Shown here: positions 44,381 to 52,583 of the stretch, in pieces
How positions within the stretch are numbered: position 1 is the first letter of the stretch
How the letters are laid out: every line of letters starts with the position of its first letter
Assembly: GCF_001747105.1 (NCBI RefSeq)
Contig: NZ_MDGQ01000005.1
Coordinates: forward strand, 248,001 to 312,000
Origin: Roseivirga misakiensis
Lineage (GTDB): Bacteria > Bacteroidota > Bacteroidia > Cytophagales > Cyclobacteriaceae
DNA length: 64,000 nt
Reading direction: 5' to 3'
Notes under the pieces: model-generated
Databases searched by the model: none
Told to the model about the DNA's origin: nothing
The model's input: the letters and a program-made list of their open reading frames with translations, nothing else
Translations under genes and position numbers: made by a program

Positions 44381-47300
44381 CTAATAAATTTCGTCATTCC
44401 AATAGTTGATACTTCGTTCTATTTCCCCAGAATTGTTGAACCAGATATCCTTACCATGTTTTTTATCAAACCTGTAGTCGGTTACACGTTTAAGTTGTCC
44501 GTTTTCATAATAGATTTTACTCTTCCCGACCAAGTAGTCGTAATACCACTCCTGCTCTATATATAATTGTCCATTTGAATAGAACTCTTTTGTAAAACCG
44601 TGGCTATCTCCATCTAGGTAGTCGATTTCTTCTGAAATGTTCCCGTTCGGAAAGTAGTAAATAGTTTTTCCATTAAGAAGCCCATTTTTATATCCTTGGC
44701 TAACTGATATTTTACCATTTCTGTAATATGCTTTAATGGTAGTCGATTCAGTATTAATTATTGGAATAGGGTCTGTTAGGTTTCCATCAGACTTTTCATA
44801 TTGATAGCTAACTATCCCCTTCTCTTTGTCATAGTTTTTTATCATTTGCAAGGCTCCGTCTGGTGCATAAAATTCACATGAGCCATGTTTTTTACCTTCT
44901 ACATAGGTGCACTTAGATTCTACTTTTCCATTTTTATGATAGTTAAAAACATCGCCAGATATCTCTCCATCTTTATATTCTCTTTTGACTGAAAGGTTTC
45001 CAAAAACGTCATTCAAAATCCATGTGCTATCCAATAGATCGTTTTTGTAAACACCATAAGAGTAGATTGTGCCATCAGGGTAGTATGTATTATGCATTCC
45101 ATTGTATTTACCATCCTTGACTATCCCAGAGGAGTTAATTGTTCCGTCTTCAAAGAATGTTTTTGGAGTGCCAGTAAGAACACCGCACTCATAACTTACC
45201 TCTGACCTTTTTTTGCCAGATGCATTATTGATTATGAGTTTACCGCTACCATTGGGGAGATTTTGGGTAGTTAATTCATTACCCAAACTATCATATTGGA
45301 TAACCTCTTCTAGAGTTCCCATTTTCCACTTAAATCTTGAAAAGAGTTGGCCGTCGGGTGTATAACTGTACTGGTATCCATTGTCTTGGCCTTGACTATT
45401 ATAGGTTTGGTCGGATAACGTGCCATCAGGGTAGTAGTTTTTCCATATTTGTTCGGCATTATCGTTAACAGAATATCCCTCTACGATTTTATTGCCATTC
45501 GAATAGTAGTTTTCATACCACCCATTTGTTACACCGTCTACATATATGGATTTATTAGTCAATTTACCGGACTGGTCAAACTCTTTGTACTCTCCTTGAA
45601 ATAGGTCATTTACAACATTCACTATCATCGATACTTTCCCATTTGAATGATAGGTCGTTCTTACACCGTTTTCATAACCTCCCACGTAGGTCGTTTTATA
45701 TAAAAGTATTCCCTTTGGGGTATATCCTGTGATAGAGAGCGTGTCAAGCGAATTACCTGTTGATAACACATTGTTTGCTTTATCTAAGTACTTAAACCCA
45801 ATGACCTTGCCGCTGTCGTATTCAAATTCATAATGAAGCAAGCCATCCTTATCAAATGTTTTATAAGTACTATCTAGATTACCGTCCTTATAGTTTATAG
45901 ACTCACTCAGTTCACCATTGTCAAAATAGTAGAGGCCTTGGCCAATGAGTTTGCCCATACCGTACTCCACTTTGAAACTCTCTTTACCATCCTCGAAATA
46001 TCCGATCCAAGGGCCATTCAGTTCATTATCTTTGTATTCCCCTTGCTGAGACACTTGACCATTCTCATAATAGGTAACGAATTCTCCATCCAAAAGTCCG
46101 CCTGAATAGTTAGCCCTTTTACTTATCTCACCACCTTTATAATATTCTACAAATGGGCCTTCTAATTGGCTGTCAGCCATGGAGTATTCAATGCTTAATG
46201 TACTGTCGGAGTAGAAATACTTACCTGGGCCCGATACAACGCTGTTTTTTACTTCATAGGCCTCTACTAATAGACCGCAATCATTGAAAATGTTTATTGT
46301 CCCCGTTGCTTCATTATTATTATACGGGACAATCGAATTTAGCTGCCCATTGGAATGATATGACTTGTAATCACCATTCAGTAGGCCGCTTTGGTCGTAT
46401 ACTTCGGTAGAAGAAATTTGGCCATTTCCCTCATAATAAGTCCATAGGCCTACTTTTTGTGCCTGCTCGTTATATTTTCCTTCAGCACTTTTTTGACCAT
46501 TGGCATAAAAATAAATCCACGGGCCAATTGGGTTTGTTTCCTCGTCACTGTTTCCAATGGCATTAAGTTTTCCATCGTCGAAATACCAGAATTTAAATTT
46601 GCCTTTAGCGCCAAAAATATCCGTTTCGTTTTCAAGTTTAGTTGTTCCTAGGACTTCTTGAGCAAGTGTAGAGAGACTACTAATTTCCTTTTCTTTTTTC
46701 TTTATCCAATCTTGTATTTCGGGTACGTTTAAACCAGAAACTATTGTATAAAGAAAGGCCGATAGCTTTTTTGAGTCATTCAGTTGAAGGAAAAAAGGTA
46801 AATAGAAAGTACTCCAGAAATCTTCTCCTTCAATAGGTTGTAGACGAGTGATTAACACTTCAGCATGTCTAGTAATACGGAAATTTAGCTTTACAGAAGG
46901 CTTGAAAATTGATTGATCAGCCACTTTAGACCTTATTAAGGCATCTAAGTCTTCAAAGTCATTAGGGCTAAAGGACTCAATTGAACCTTCCTCTTTTATT
47001 CCATCTATCAATAAGTTTTCAACTTTAATGACAGTTTCAGTATCTGCGGGTCGAATAGCGAGATAAGTAAAATAGCTCAATAGTGCCTTGGTTCTGTGAC
47101 CTTGTAGCACCATTAATTCAGCTAAGGCTAAGTGAGAGCCCGCGTGAAAAGGCTCGATAGATAATGCTTTTTCAAAAGCCTCCTGTGCCAATTCGAATTG
47201 ACCATTTCGATTGAGGCTGACTCCATAATTATAGATCATTTGTCTATGATAAGGATAGCGCGCCAGCCCATCTTCAAAGACCTTAAAACACTCCTCACTG

Positions 47301-47644
47301 TTACCCAAATAGTCGAGCGCCGTTCCTAATGTGTTTATCAAATTAGCTTTGAACTGTGATGGTACCTCAATCGCCTCACGGCTTAAATTAACCGCCTCTT
47401 GATAATCACCTTTTGCCAGAAGTGTAAGTGCTCTTTCAGAAACGCTTCTTATATAGTTTGTATCACTCTTGCTGATAATAGAGTAATATTTGAGCGCTTC
47501 ATCAAACTTCCCTTCATCATGTAGCTTTATAGCTTGCTCTATAACCTGCCCAGAGTTAATGTAAGCAGTTGTATCCTGAGCTAGCAAATTGTTGGAATAT
47601 GTAAGCGTTAAAATAAGGAACGGTAATATCCAAGAGTATTTCAT
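44381..47644 (-). CDS. Secreted TPR plus MORN_2 (YwqK-type) repeat protein, about 30 repeats
   Basis: This 1087-residue protein has a signal peptide (ending LLAQ, residue 22), TPR repeats (about 30-200; EAIKLHDEGKFDEALKYYS, EAFEKALSIEPFHAGSHLAL), a linker (about 200-340) and then about 30 repeats of about 23 residues in the form xYYxNGQLxxxxxYxxGxxxG, running to the C-terminus. These are MORN_2/YwqK repeats, sometimes called antitoxin-like, but no toxin gene is near. It is likely a long beta-solenoid on the outside of the cell. It heads the DUF3857 pair, and an inverted repeat touches its start codon. Confidence 0.85.
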   Translation of the reverse strand: MKYSWILPFLILTLTYSNNLLAQDTTAYINSGQVIEQAIKLHDEGKFDEALKYYSIISKSDTNYIRSVSERALTLLAKGDYQEAVNLSREAIEVPSQFKANLINTLGTALDYLGNSEECFKVFEDGLARYPYHRQMIYNYGVSLNRNGQFELAQEAFEKALSIEPFHAGSHLALAELMVLQGHRTKALLSYFTYLAIRPADTETVIKVENLLIDGIKEEGSIESFSPNDFEDLDALIRSKVADQSIFKPSVKLNFRITRHAEVLITRLQPIEGEDFWSTFYLPFFLQLNDSKKLSAFLYTIVSGLNVPEIQDWIKKKEKEISSLSTLAQEVLGTTKLENETDIFGAKGKFKFWYFDDGKLNAIGNSDEETNPIGPWIYFYANGQKSAEGKYNEQAQKVGLWTYYEGNGQISSTEVYDQSGLLNGDYKSYHSNGQLNSIVPYNNNEATGTINIFNDCGLLVEAYEVKNSVVSGPGKYFYSDSTLSIEYSMADSQLEGPFVEYYKGGEISKRANYSGGLLDGEFVTYYENGQVSQQGEYKDNELNGPWIGYFEDGKESFKVEYGMGKLIGQGLYYFDNGELSESINYKDGNLDSTYKTFDKDGLLHYEFEYDSGKVIGFKYLDKANNVLSTGNSLDTLSITGYTPKGILLYKTTYVGGYENGVRTTYHSNGKVSMIVNVVNDLFQGEYKEFDQSGKLTNKSIYVDGVTNGWYENYYSNGNKIVEGYSVNDNAEQIWKNYYPDGTLSDQTYNSQGQDNGYQYSYTPDGQLFSRFKWKMGTLEEVIQYDSLGNELTTQNLPNGSGKLIINNASGKKRSEVSYECGVLTGTPKTFFEDGTINSSGIVKDGKYNGMHNTYYPDGTIYSYGVYKNDLLDSTWILNDVFGNLSVKREYKDGEISGDVFNYHKNGKVESKCTYVEGKKHGSCEFYAPDGALQMIKNYDKEKGIVSYQYEKSDGNLTDPIPIINTESTTIKAYYRNGKISVSQGYKNGLLNGKTIYYFPNGNISEEIDYLDGDSHGFTKEFYSNGQLYIEQEWYYDYLVGKSKIYYENGQLKRVTDYRFDKKHGKDIWFNNSGEIERSINYWNDEIY

Positions 47645-47645
47645 T

Positions 47646-47679
47646 GAGCTATTTTAAGATTAACTCTTAAAATAAGCTC
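47646..47679 (-). promoter_or_regulatory. Inverted repeat touching the start codon of the MORN_2 gene
   Basis: GAGCTATTTTAAGA (47646-47659) and TCTTAAAATAAGCTC (47665-47679) are complementary with one bulged base, around the 5-nt loop TTAAC. One base separates it from the ATG (47644-47642). In RNA it would form a hairpin just before the start; as DNA it could be an operator. The rest of 47680-47832 holds no clear element. Confidence 0.55.
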
Positions 47680-47832
47680 CTATCATCAACAATGAAAGAG
47701 TTTCTATTTAAATACTCTCTGCTGTCTCTTTTAATGGGGTTTCCGCAGGTTGTGAGTTTGATGTACGTTAAATGATCCGTTCAAATTTCTTTAACTGAGC
47801 TACCCACATTAACTCTGAAAGTTTATTGGAAC

Positions 47833-49254
47833 TCACTTACCAACTTTCCCTTTCATTGACTCAAAGATTTTTTGTGAGTCGAAACCTATTCCATCTTTGA
47901 AGACAATTTCCATCTTTCGAATATTCGCTATATCAGCTTCTAAGTCCCCGTCAATAAGAACGATATCTGCTTGCTTACCCACGGCAATAGAGCCTACTTT
48001 TTCTTCTCTTTCTAAAAATTTAGCACCGTCAAGAGAAGAGATTTTTATAGCGGTTGGTAGTGAAAAGCCAGCTTCAATAAAGAGTTCGATCACGCGCTGA
48101 TTGGCGTAGCCAGCAATGGTTCTTCCAGCACCAGTTGGATCAGTTCCAGCCAACAGTTTTCCACCAGCCTCGTAAAACGATTTTTCCCAAGCCATTTGTT
48201 TTTTGAAGTTCACAATAGACGAAGAGTCCCTTCCTTGTCTTCTTTGATGACTCGCAGTGAGGCTTTCTTGAAATTCAGGACTCATCGCTTCAAGGCCACC
48301 ACCTACTACAATCTCTCGATTGGTGTAAGGTTCGAAAACGGGTAGTGTCGATGTGATAGCAACATCTTTTTCGATAAGAAAGTCCATGAGCGACTTCATA
48401 TCTGGGCTATCAGGGGCGAGATCGTTTAATGACCTTCCTCTCTTAAATGCTGGACAAAAATTCTCAACCTTGTCTTCAACAAAATCAGAGCTTTGAAAGA
48501 AGCCATGTTCAATATTGTCAATGCCAATTTCCGCAGCTTCGCGATAGGTGACTGAACATATATGGCCAGTTACTTTCTTGCCAACGGCATGAGCGGCTTC
48601 GACAACACGTCTTAGATCTTCTTTGGTAACATTTTGATATACTTTGAAGGAATTGATTCCCCTCTTTGACCAATAGTTGACCATTTCAGCGGCCTCATCT
48701 GAGCTTCGAATGACCCCGACTTCTGGTACGGGAGTGCCTTCTCTTTCAATAAATGGGCTTGTTAAATCCATTTTTGGGCCAAGCATTTTGCCGTCTTGAA
48801 TGGCCTTCCTAATGTTAAGATCCGTTTGGGCTTCTATACTTCCTGCTGTTCTTATTGTGGTCACTCCGCCCGCAAGGTATAACCTTGGAAAGGTAAAAGT
48901 CATTTGAGCTACGCTAAAGAAACCATCGGCTGGTTTTGGATAAAAAATATGCTCATGGAGCATTACCAATCCAGGTATTACTGTTTTGCCAGAAGCATCA
49001 ACCATTTTGGCATTGGCTGGTACTTGTACATCTCGATCATTTCCAAACTGTGTAATAACCCCATCCTGAAATACAATAGTCTGATTCACTTTTATAGGTC
49101 CTCCAGTACCATCTATCACTTTAGCATGCTGGATGGCCACCACACTATTTTCCGTAAGCACATAGGGTTGAACAGCTCTGGAAAATGTTTGACTAAACGT
49201 AGCTTGAGTTAAAGAATAAAGAAGGGAAATAGTAAAAAATAACCTGAATTTCAT
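47833..49254 (-). CDS. Secreted amidohydrolase-family metal-dependent hydrolase
   Basis: This 473-residue protein has a signal peptide (about residues 1-22, ending TFSQ), the small composite beta domain, and the metal-dependent barrel: HEHIFYP (first metal His pair), VTGHIC and IEHGF (later His ligands), and GTDPTG with the Asp near the end. It belongs to the imidazolonepropionase-like/dipeptidase group, so a peptidase, lactonase or cyclic-amide hydrolase role is possible. The frame is open to 49278, but ATG 49254 starts the signal peptide directly. An inverted repeat lies 18-44 nt upstream. Confidence 0.87.
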   Translation of the reverse strand: MKFRLFFTISLLYSLTQATFSQTFSRAVQPYVLTENSVVAIQHAKVIDGTGGPIKVNQTIVFQDGVITQFGNDRDVQVPANAKMVDASGKTVIPGLVMLHEHIFYPKPADGFFSVAQMTFTFPRLYLAGGVTTIRTAGSIEAQTDLNIRKAIQDGKMLGPKMDLTSPFIEREGTPVPEVGVIRSSDEAAEMVNYWSKRGINSFKVYQNVTKEDLRRVVEAAHAVGKKVTGHICSVTYREAAEIGIDNIEHGFFQSSDFVEDKVENFCPAFKRGRSLNDLAPDSPDMKSLMDFLIEKDVAITSTLPVFEPYTNREIVVGGGLEAMSPEFQESLTASHQRRQGRDSSSIVNFKKQMAWEKSFYEAGGKLLAGTDPTGAGRTIAGYANQRVIELFIEAGFSLPTAIKISSLDGAKFLEREEKVGSIAVGKQADIVLIDGDLEADIANIRKMEIVFKDGIGFDSQKIFESMKGKVGK

Positions 49255-49271
49255 GATGTTCTGTTTAAAAC

Positions 49272-49298
49272 ATTTCAAGTTAAGGAAATACTTGAAAT
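49272..49298 (-). promoter_or_regulatory. 9-bp inverted repeat upstream of the amidohydrolase gene (possible operator)
   Basis: ATTTCAAGT (49272-49280) and ACTTGAAAT (49290-49298) are perfect inverted copies with 9 nt between. Spacing and position, 18-44 nt before the chosen ATG, fit an operator or leader hairpin. Confidence 0.5.
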
Positions 49299-49365
49299 TA
49301 GATGATTCAGGTTATATCGATAACTGAAAGGGTATAAAGGAGAGAGCAGCCTTGCTATATTCAAG

Positions 49366-50073
49366 CTATCTGATCGCCGCTTTTAAAACCATGTTGACAG
49401 AATTTGTATTCGCGTTGCCAAGGTTCATGCCACCTTCTCCTATAGTTGGATCGACGGAAGTTCGATAAACAATTCTAGGGTTGATGCCTACACATAAAAA
49501 GGATCTAAATTCTTGTTGATTGTTAACAATGTTTTCTGTTAAAAGGCAAATCTCCCAGTTATTATTTCTGATCTCTAAATCTAAATCTTCACTGAAATCT
49601 AAAACATAGGGTAAGTTTTCAGGCCTTAGGCCTTCGTCTAGAGCGATAGTATCAGCTTCTGGTTTTGAAAGATCATGCAATACAAGTTTGAGCGTTGCGC
49701 CATGAGATACTTCATTTGCGCATGCTTCACTCAATTTATTAAGCTCTAAAGAGGTGAAAACCAAGTTGCCCACAGTTACTGTTTCTTGGAAAGTATCAAT
49801 ACTGCCAGTTTCACTCTTCGTTTCTAGAGTGATATTAAACTCTCCTGTCGATGAGTAAGTATGTGTTGGGCTTATGGCAGTACTTTGGGTTCCATCTCCA
49901 AATGTCCAAAGGATCTCTTTTGCGTTATCACTTTGGTTTGTGAGAGTCAATTCTGAACCGACTTCAAGGAATTTTTGATCAATTGAAAATTTAGCTTCAG
50001 TAAGAATAGGTTCTACATTATTAGAACAGGCTGAAAAAATGACTAGGGCCGCGAGTAAGAGTTGCTTTTTCAT
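49366..50073 (-). CDS. PKD-domain lipoprotein (paralogue A)
   Basis: This 235-residue lipoprotein has a lipobox ending SAC (Cys16), a PKD domain (about 28-100; WTFGDGTQS and PTHTYSSTGEF) and a C-terminal part of about 135 residues of unknown type with a predicted disulfide-like pair of Cys. It resembles the lipoprotein at 50613-51347 in size and domain order. It is probably on the cell surface. Confidence 0.83.
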   Translation of the reverse strand: MKKQLLLAALVIFSACSNNVEPILTEAKFSIDQKFLEVGSELTLTNQSDNAKEILWTFGDGTQSTAISPTHTYSSTGEFNITLETKSETGSIDTFQETVTVGNLVFTSLELNKLSEACANEVSHGATLKLVLHDLSKPEADTIALDEGLRPENLPYVLDFSEDLDLEIRNNNWEICLLTENIVNNQQEFRSFLCVGINPRIVYRTSVDPTIGEGGMNLGNANTNSVNMVLKAAIR

Positions 50074-50103
50074 TTCAATTGAAGTTTTTTTATAAAACGG
50101 TCA

Positions 50104-50616
50104 ATGCTTGAAAAAGAACAATTTAACCTTGTCGACATGTATACAATCGATCAATTGAAATCCCAATTTCTGGATCATGCTCGTGTTGAATTAATCACGA
50201 TTCGTCCTGAGAGAAGGGCAATTCCAGAAATAAAAGAAAGTGTGGAAGCGGTAGCATCCGTCGGCCTAGAAGGAGATCATTATGATAGTAAGGGAGGTAA
50301 GCGACAGGTGACAATTATCGCTCAAGAACATCTAAAGGCGGCAGCATCAATATTAGGGAAGAAGCACATCGACCCCTTATTGACAAGAAGAAATATTGTC
50401 ACCACAGGGATAAATTTATTGGCGTTGAAGCATAAAAAATTCCGAATTGGTGAAGCAGTTTTAGAATATACCGGTGAATGCCACCCCTGTTCTAGAATGG
50501 AAGAAAACTTTGGTAAAGGAGGCTATAACGCCATGAGGGGACATGGCGGTATAACCTGTAAAATCGTCAGTTCAGGAGACATTTCTGTTGGAGATTCAAT
50601 AGTGGTGATAGACTAA
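50104..50616 (+). CDS. MOSC-domain protein
   Basis: This 170-residue MOSC (molybdenum cofactor sulfurase C-terminal) protein has VGLEGDHYDSKGGKRQVTII near 57, RRNIVTTG, and the Cys-rich GECHPCSRMEENFG near 123. MOSC proteins are thought to carry sulfur for pterin or other cofactors. An in-frame ATG at 50137 (MYTIDQL) is a possible later start, with TAACCTTG just before it. It lies alone on the plus strand between the two PKD lipoproteins, and shares its last four bases with the downstream stop. Confidence 0.85.
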   Translation: MLEKEQFNLVDMYTIDQLKSQFLDHARVELITIRPERRAIPEIKESVEAVASVGLEGDHYDSKGGKRQVTIIAQEHLKAAASILGKKHIDPLLTRRNIVTTGINLLALKHKKFRIGEAVLEYTGECHPCSRMEENFGKGGYNAMRGHGGITCKIVSSGDISVGDSIVVID

Positions 50617-51347
50617 TTCCTGATTTCAAAGGCAATAATGAAACTAAAGCCAAGAGATTCGAAAACGAATGTTCCTGTGCCGTCAGAATAGTCTTTCTCA
50701 CTTGCAACGGTTACCGGATTAATCAAGAATGAGGCCATTACAGTAGATTGATTTAAATCATCTAGAGGTTCGTCATTATCGATAAAAATAAATGCCCAAT
50801 CTTCATCTGTTAAAATCTCTTGATTTGCGGGAGGAAGTGTTCCTCCGAAAGGTAAATCTGATGCCTGCACGTCAAGACCATCAGTAATGTTGTAAGGAGA
50901 AAAGGTTTCTGCATCGGCTTGAGTAAATCCGAAAAGCAAGTCAGGGCCAGAATTATCCGCATCCCATGGGTCCCCATTCTGATCTTCAAATGGTATTGAT
51001 TCCACTCCTAAGGCCACGACCCATCTTTCGCCAACTGTCACACTTCGTGTACTCGTAGATTGGTCACCAGTTTCGCTAGTAGCCGTTAAGGTAACTACGA
51101 AATCACCTGTAGTTGTATACGTGTGAACAGGGTTTTCTTCATTAGAAGTTTTCGTATCTCCAAAATCCCATGTGTAACTCACAGCGTCGGTACTATTATT
51201 CGTGAAAGTTATCTGTTCATCGGCTTCTATAAATTGTCTGTCTTGTGTAAACAGCGTAGTGGGAATTATTGAAGGCCCATCATCTTTATTACATGAATAA
51301 AGGGTGACAAAAAGTGTGAGGAAAAGGAGTTTGAGGAGATTTTTCAT
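50613..51347 (-). CDS. PKD-domain lipoprotein (paralogue B)
   Basis: This 244-residue lipoprotein has a lipobox ending YSC (Cys19) and a PKD domain (about 34-105; YTWDFGDTKTS and PVHTYTTTGDF). The C-terminal part has Asp-rich segments (DQNGDPWDADNSGPD) of unknown fold. It overlaps the convergent MOSC gene by 4 bp (CTAA). Two inverted repeats lie upstream. Confidence 0.83.
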   Translation of the reverse strand: MKNLLKLLFLTLFVTLYSCNKDDGPSIIPTTLFTQDRQFIEADEQITFTNNSTDAVSYTWDFGDTKTSNEENPVHTYTTTGDFVVTLTATSETGDQSTSTRSVTVGERWVVALGVESIPFEDQNGDPWDADNSGPDLLFGFTQADAETFSPYNITDGLDVQASDLPFGGTLPPANQEILTDEDWAFIFIDNDEPLDDLNQSTVMASFLINPVTVASEKDYSDGTGTFVFESLGFSFIIAFEIRN

Positions 51348-51383
51348 GGCGCGTTTTTTTTAATTGTGTGCGTTTCATTTAAA

Positions 51384-51405
51384 AAACACTTGTTTTAAGT
51401 GGTTT
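51384..51405. promoter_or_regulatory. Imperfect inverted repeat upstream of PKD lipoprotein B
   Basis: AAACACTT (51384-51391) and AAGTGGTTT (51397-51405) form an imperfect inverted repeat with one bulged base and a 5-nt centre, 37-58 nt upstream of the ATG at 51347. Confidence 0.35.
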
Positions 51406-51421
51406 CCCTTATTGAAACGAA

Positions 51422-51437
51422 TTCTATTGTAATAGAA
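51422..51437. promoter_or_regulatory. Inverted repeat TTCTATT / AATAGAA
   Basis: Perfect 7-bp arms with a 2-nt centre, in the same intergenic region as the repeat at 51384. It could be a dimeric regulator's site for the lipoprotein or the sigma gene. Nothing else is visible in 51348-51584 apart from the candidate ECF promoter. Confidence 0.4.
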
Positions 51438-51524
51438 ACATGTACATTTTTACGAGAGTAAGTCAGCTTTGCTAAACCGCAGTTTTGATTTTTTAAGGCT
51501 GCGCTCAATTATTTTTTCTGGAAA

Positions 51525-51550
51525 TTGAACTATCCCAAAAACGTGACGTC
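51525..51550 (+). promoter_or_regulatory. Candidate ECF-type autoregulatory promoter
   Basis: TTGAAC (51525-51530) and CGTC (51547-51550) lie 16 nt apart, the spacing and bases of many ECF sigma promoters (AAC -35 element, CGTC -10 element). Transcription would start near 51556, giving a short leader before sigma gene ATG 51585. Confidence 0.35.
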
Positions 51551-51584
51551 TCTAGGGGCGAATCTTAATATTAGCGACAACTAA

Positions 51585-52154
51585 ATGTCAACCAAGAATA
51601 ATTCTAAGCCAACTGACCTGAAGCTATACTTTTTAGTAATGCGTGCTCAAGTTGGTGATGGGAGTGCTTTTCAAGAATTATTCGAAAGGTTTAACCAGAG
51701 TACCCTGCGGTTTTTACAAAACCTTGTAAAAGGTGAGCAGGCCGAAGATTTGAATCAGGAACTATGGCTAACGATCTATAAACGAATAGCTAGCCTTTCT
51801 GATCCAAAGCGATTTAAAACATGGCTTTTTCAGATCGCTAGAAATAAAGCGCTTGATTATTTCAGAAGCTCAAAAAGAGATTCTGAGTTTCAAGAATTAA
51901 TGAGCAAAACTTCAGAGACCAATGATTCAGCTAATGAGGACATTGAAATCCAAAATTCTGAAATGGTTCATGAAGCACTTCATCAGCTATCAGCCAAGTT
52001 GAGAGAAGCCCTGACATTGAATTTTATTGAAGGAATGGATTATGATGAAATAGCCCTGATAACGGGTTGTTCATTAGGGACAGTGAAGTCAAGAATCCAT
52101 AACGGAAAGCAAAAAATTAAAGCATTATTAGAAACTAAAATTGAAGAATTATGA
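51585..52154 (+). CDS. ECF-family RNA polymerase sigma factor
   Basis: This 189-residue sigma-70-family protein has region 2 (about 20-90; ELFERFNQSTLRFLQNLVKG and RFKTWLFQIARNKALDYFR) and region 4 (about 125-180; LTLNFIEGMDYDEIALITG and GTVKSRIHNGKQKIK). It is of the ECF type, with no region 1 or 3. A small two-helix membrane protein overlaps its stop by 4 bp and may be its partner. No classic anti-sigma domain or TonB receptor is linked. Confidence 0.92.
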   Translation: MSTKNNSKPTDLKLYFLVMRAQVGDGSAFQELFERFNQSTLRFLQNLVKGEQAEDLNQELWLTIYKRIASLSDPKRFKTWLFQIARNKALDYFRSSKRDSEFQELMSKTSETNDSANEDIEIQNSEMVHEALHQLSAKLREALTLNFIEGMDYDEIALITGCSLGTVKSRIHNGKQKIKALLETKIEEL

Positions 52155-52522
52155 ATGACATGAGCAAAACAACAGAAAGTCCAGTTTGGGAAATGATTGA
52201 GGCAGAAAAGAAGAGAGACAGATTTATTAAGCTTGTCAGTAGGATCGCTTGGTCCGTTACTCTCTTTGTCTTATTAATTTTCCTAGTCTTTACCATTAGA
52301 GACTACATACACATGCAAAAGCTGTTTAATCAAGGGGTAACTTCACAAGCCTCTGTTATCGAAACCGTGGTGCCCTTTTTAATAATACTAGGTAGTTTGA
52401 GTTTAGTGATCGGTATACTGGCTACCGTGGGAACTTTCTTGAGACTAAGAACTACAAGTATGCTTGAGATTCAACAGCGGCTCGCCAACCTAGAAAATAT
52501 GGTAATCTCCGAAAAAGAATAA
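52151..52522 (+). CDS. Small two-helix membrane protein (possible sigma-factor partner)
   Basis: This 123-residue protein has a cytoplasmic N-terminus of about 28 residues, two membrane helices (about 31-52 and 70-92) and a C-terminal coiled-coil-like tail (LEIQQRLANLENMVISEKE). It overlaps the sigma gene as ATGA, so translation is coupled. Anti-sigma factors often lie here, but no FecR or zinc anti-sigma motif is present. Function is therefore inferred from position only. Confidence 0.68.
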   Translation: MNDMSKTTESPVWEMIEAEKKRDRFIKLVSRIAWSVTLFVLLIFLVFTIRDYIHMQKLFNQGVTSQASVIETVVPFLIILGSLSLVIGILATVGTFLRLRTTSMLEIQQRLANLENMVISEKE

Positions 52523-52547
52523 GTCCAATATTCGGAATATCGATCCA

Positions 52548-52575
52548 AGAGTGCCTCTGGTCAGAGGGGCACTCT
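52548..52575. terminator. Hairpin, probable terminator between convergent genes
   Basis: AGAGTGCC (52548-52555) pairs with GGCACTCT (52568-52575); TCT/AGA inside extends it with two bulged Gs and a 4-nt loop. The T run after it is weak. It lies between the convergent membrane-protein and hypothetical genes. Confidence 0.5.
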
Positions 52576-52583
52576 ATTATAGT

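Noticed and set aside
44381-47644. Reading the MORN_2 protein as the antitoxin of a toxin-antitoxin pair
   Set aside because: The YwqK name is only a database label; no toxin-like gene is near and the protein has a signal peptide and TPR repeats.
47690-47735. TATTTAAATA palindrome upstream of the MORN_2 gene
   Set aside because: Short AT-rich palindromes are expected by chance here, and no second element supports it.
48904-49212. Plus-strand frame of 102 residues opposite the amidohydrolase
   Set aside because: No recognisable protein features; the minus-strand gene has intact metal ligands and signal peptide.
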